23,950 nucleotides of DNA from CAG-791 sp045546175 (lineage in GTDB: Bacteria; Bacillota; Clostridia; Lachnospirales; Lachnospiraceae), in contig JAZQCI010000113.1 in assembly GCA_045546175.1 (NCBI GenBank), positions 1-23,950 on the forward strand, read 5' to 3'. Position 1 is the stretch's first letter, and every line of letters starts with the position of its first letter. The position numbers were made by a program, and so were the translations under genes. Positions 23,190 through 23,950 of this stretch are shown in pieces. A model generated the notes under the pieces. The model did not search any database. It was not told the DNA's origin and saw only the letters and a list, made by a program, of their open reading frames with translations.

Positions 23190-23832
23190 TGCTTCTGCTG
23201 ATCTAATGCCGCGTGTACTACCTCCCCCGGCACTTGTTCAGCACTCTGCCCGTTTTCGATAGCTTCTGCTGTTTCAGTGCTGCAAGTACTACCTCCCCCG
23301 GCACTCTTTCAGCATTCCGCCCGTTTTCATTAGCTTCTGCTGAACAAGTGCTGCGTGTACTACCTCCCCCGGCACTCTTTCAGCATTCCGCCCGTTTTCA
23401 TTAGCTTCTGCTGAACAAGTGCCGCGTGTACTACCTCCCCCGGCACTTGTTCAGCACTCCGCCCGTTTTCGATAGCTTCTGCTGTTTCAGTGCTGCAAGT
23501 ACTACCTCCCCCGGCACTCTTTCAGCATTCCGCCCGTTTTCATTAGCTTCTGCTGTTCAAGCGCCGCGCGTACTACCTCCCCCGGCACTTGTTCAGCACT
23601 CCGCCCGTTTTCGATGGCTTCTGCTGTTTCAGTGCTGCAGGTACTACCTCCCCCGGCACTCTTTCAGCACTCCGCCCGTTTTCGATAGTTTCTGCTGTTT
23701 CAGTGCTGCAGGTACTACCTTCCCCGGCACTTGTTCAGCACTCCCCCTGTTTTCGATAGCTTCTGCTGTTTCAGTGCTGCAGGTACTACCTCCCCCGGCA
23801 CTTGTTCAGCACTCGCCCTGTAATCGAAGTTC
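23190..23832 (+). repeat. Tandem array B: nine 71-bp stem-loop units with a CCTCCCC loop
   Basis: The core TACTACCTCCCC recurs at 23216, 23287, 23358, 23429, 23500, 23571, 23642, 23713 and 23784, exactly 71 bp apart each time. In copy 4 the left arm TGCTGAACAAGTGCCG and right arm CGGCACTTGTTCAGCA form a perfect 16-bp stem around a 16-nt loop; other copies keep most of the stem. Only copy 8 has a change in the TACTACCTCCCC core (CCTTCCCC). A degraded further unit may follow near 23830-23850. Confidence 0.92.
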
Positions 23833-23871
23833 CTGCTGTCAGTGCCGACAGAGACACCACCGTATTTAAGA

Positions 23872-23904
23872 ATATGCATAATTTTATGCATATTATGCAT
23901 AATC
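23872..23904. repeat. AT-rich ATGCAT palindromes
   Basis: A perfect 22-bp palindrome with a TT centre (ATATGCATAA/TTATGCATAT, 23872-23893) overlaps a second palindrome, ATTATGCATAAT. Three ATGCAT motifs occur within about 27 bp. These may be a protein-binding site or the boundary of the tandem arrays. Confidence 0.6.
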
Positions 23905-23936
23905 CATTTGAAATGAGCTCTTAAAAATGGATTTTT
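23901..23936 (+). terminator. Possible weak terminator after the arrays
   Basis: AATCCATTT pairs with AAATGGATT around a 15-nt loop and runs into TTTTTG. The stem is AT-rich, so the call is tentative. If real, it would end a plus-strand transcript through array B. Confidence 0.35.
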
Positions 23937-23950
23937 GAGAACAAAGGGTT

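Larger units (their letters stand above)
22580..23950. other. 1.37-kb non-coding, repeat-dominated region
   Basis: No convincing gene is seen on either strand. The reading frames present either cross the tandem arrays, whose 71-bp period shifts frame in each copy, or lack ribosome binding sites and codon bias. The region holds the Uma2 promoter and operator-like repeats, three GCATGC-type units, two 71-bp tandem arrays and an AT-rich palindromic end. Confidence 0.75.

Noticed and set aside
22917..23832. CRISPR array suggested by regular repeat and spacing
   Set aside because: The sequences between the conserved cores are themselves repeats, not unique spacers, the 46-bp hairpin is too long for a typical repeat, and no cas gene is present.
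23213..23869. Plus-strand protein with repeats such as YYLPRHLFST
   Set aside because: The 71-bp period is not a multiple of three, so each copy is read in a different frame; there is no ribosome binding site and the product is an artefact of the array.

Overview
The window looks like a chromosomal segment of a fairly GC-rich Clostridia species, most likely Lachnospiraceae. I infer this from strong AGGAGG-type ribosome binding sites before nearly every gene, sigma-A-like promoters, and a DUF3048 lipoprotein, a DUF4956/VTC pair and a clostripain/BspA-type protein that are typical of gut Firmicutes. I see no rRNA, tRNA, complete transposase or CRISPR array. Genus cannot be fixed by reading alone.

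Layout. (1) 1-2878, minus strand: a three-gene unit encoding a VTC-type polyphosphate polymerase domain protein, a DUF4956 membrane protein and a secreted Cthe_2159-type carbohydrate-binding beta-helix protein that runs off the left edge. (2) 2961-3123: remnant of a P-loop ATPase gene that keeps its ribosome binding site, start, Walker A motif and terminator but has lost its body. (3) 3281-5631: aspartate kinase (plus) converging on a nitrilase-superfamily amidohydrolase (minus), with a duplicated hairpin between them. (4) 5802-9171, minus: an unrecognised lipoprotein and a clostripain/leucine-rich-repeat protein whose 5' end is truncated and frameshifted. (5) 9325-10698, plus: a DUF3048 lipoprotein. 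(6) 10812-21448, minus: a ~10.6 kb same-strand cluster. In transcription order it encodes a 1745-aa DUF4011-helicase-nuclease-DUF3320 protein, a 394-aa unknown, a protein kinase with zinc ribbon, a TerY-like VWA protein, a PP2C phosphatase, a decayed transglutaminase-like gene and a histidine phosphatase. (7) 21722-22579, minus: an XRE-HTH/Uma2 nuclease-like gene. (8) 22580-23950: about 1.4 kb of non-coding, repeat-rich DNA.

The most interesting unit is region 6. A kinase, a PP2C phosphatase and a VWA adaptor form a phospho-signalling triad of the TerY-P type, here placed directly behind a giant helicase-nuclease of the architecture reported as a stand-alone anti-phage gene (Hhe). A reasonable reading is a DNA-processing stress or defence machine controlled by reversible phosphorylation, with the VWA protein as scaffold. 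Two of its genes carry in-frame minisatellites. A 137-bp hairpin-rich element, flanked by an exact 9-bp direct repeat, sits in the ribosome binding site region ahead of the kinase.

The second highlight is region 8. Two tandem arrays (4 and 9 copies) share an exact 71-bp period and a related core. Each unit folds into a stem-loop, and in the 9-copy array an almost invariant loop carries ACTACCTCCCC, complementary to Shine-Dalgarno sequences. This could be a structured RNA locus or a DNA satellite.

Three separate genes in the window (ATPase, clostripain, transglutaminase) appear to have lost internal or 5' segments, which suggests ongoing gene erosion in this accessory region.
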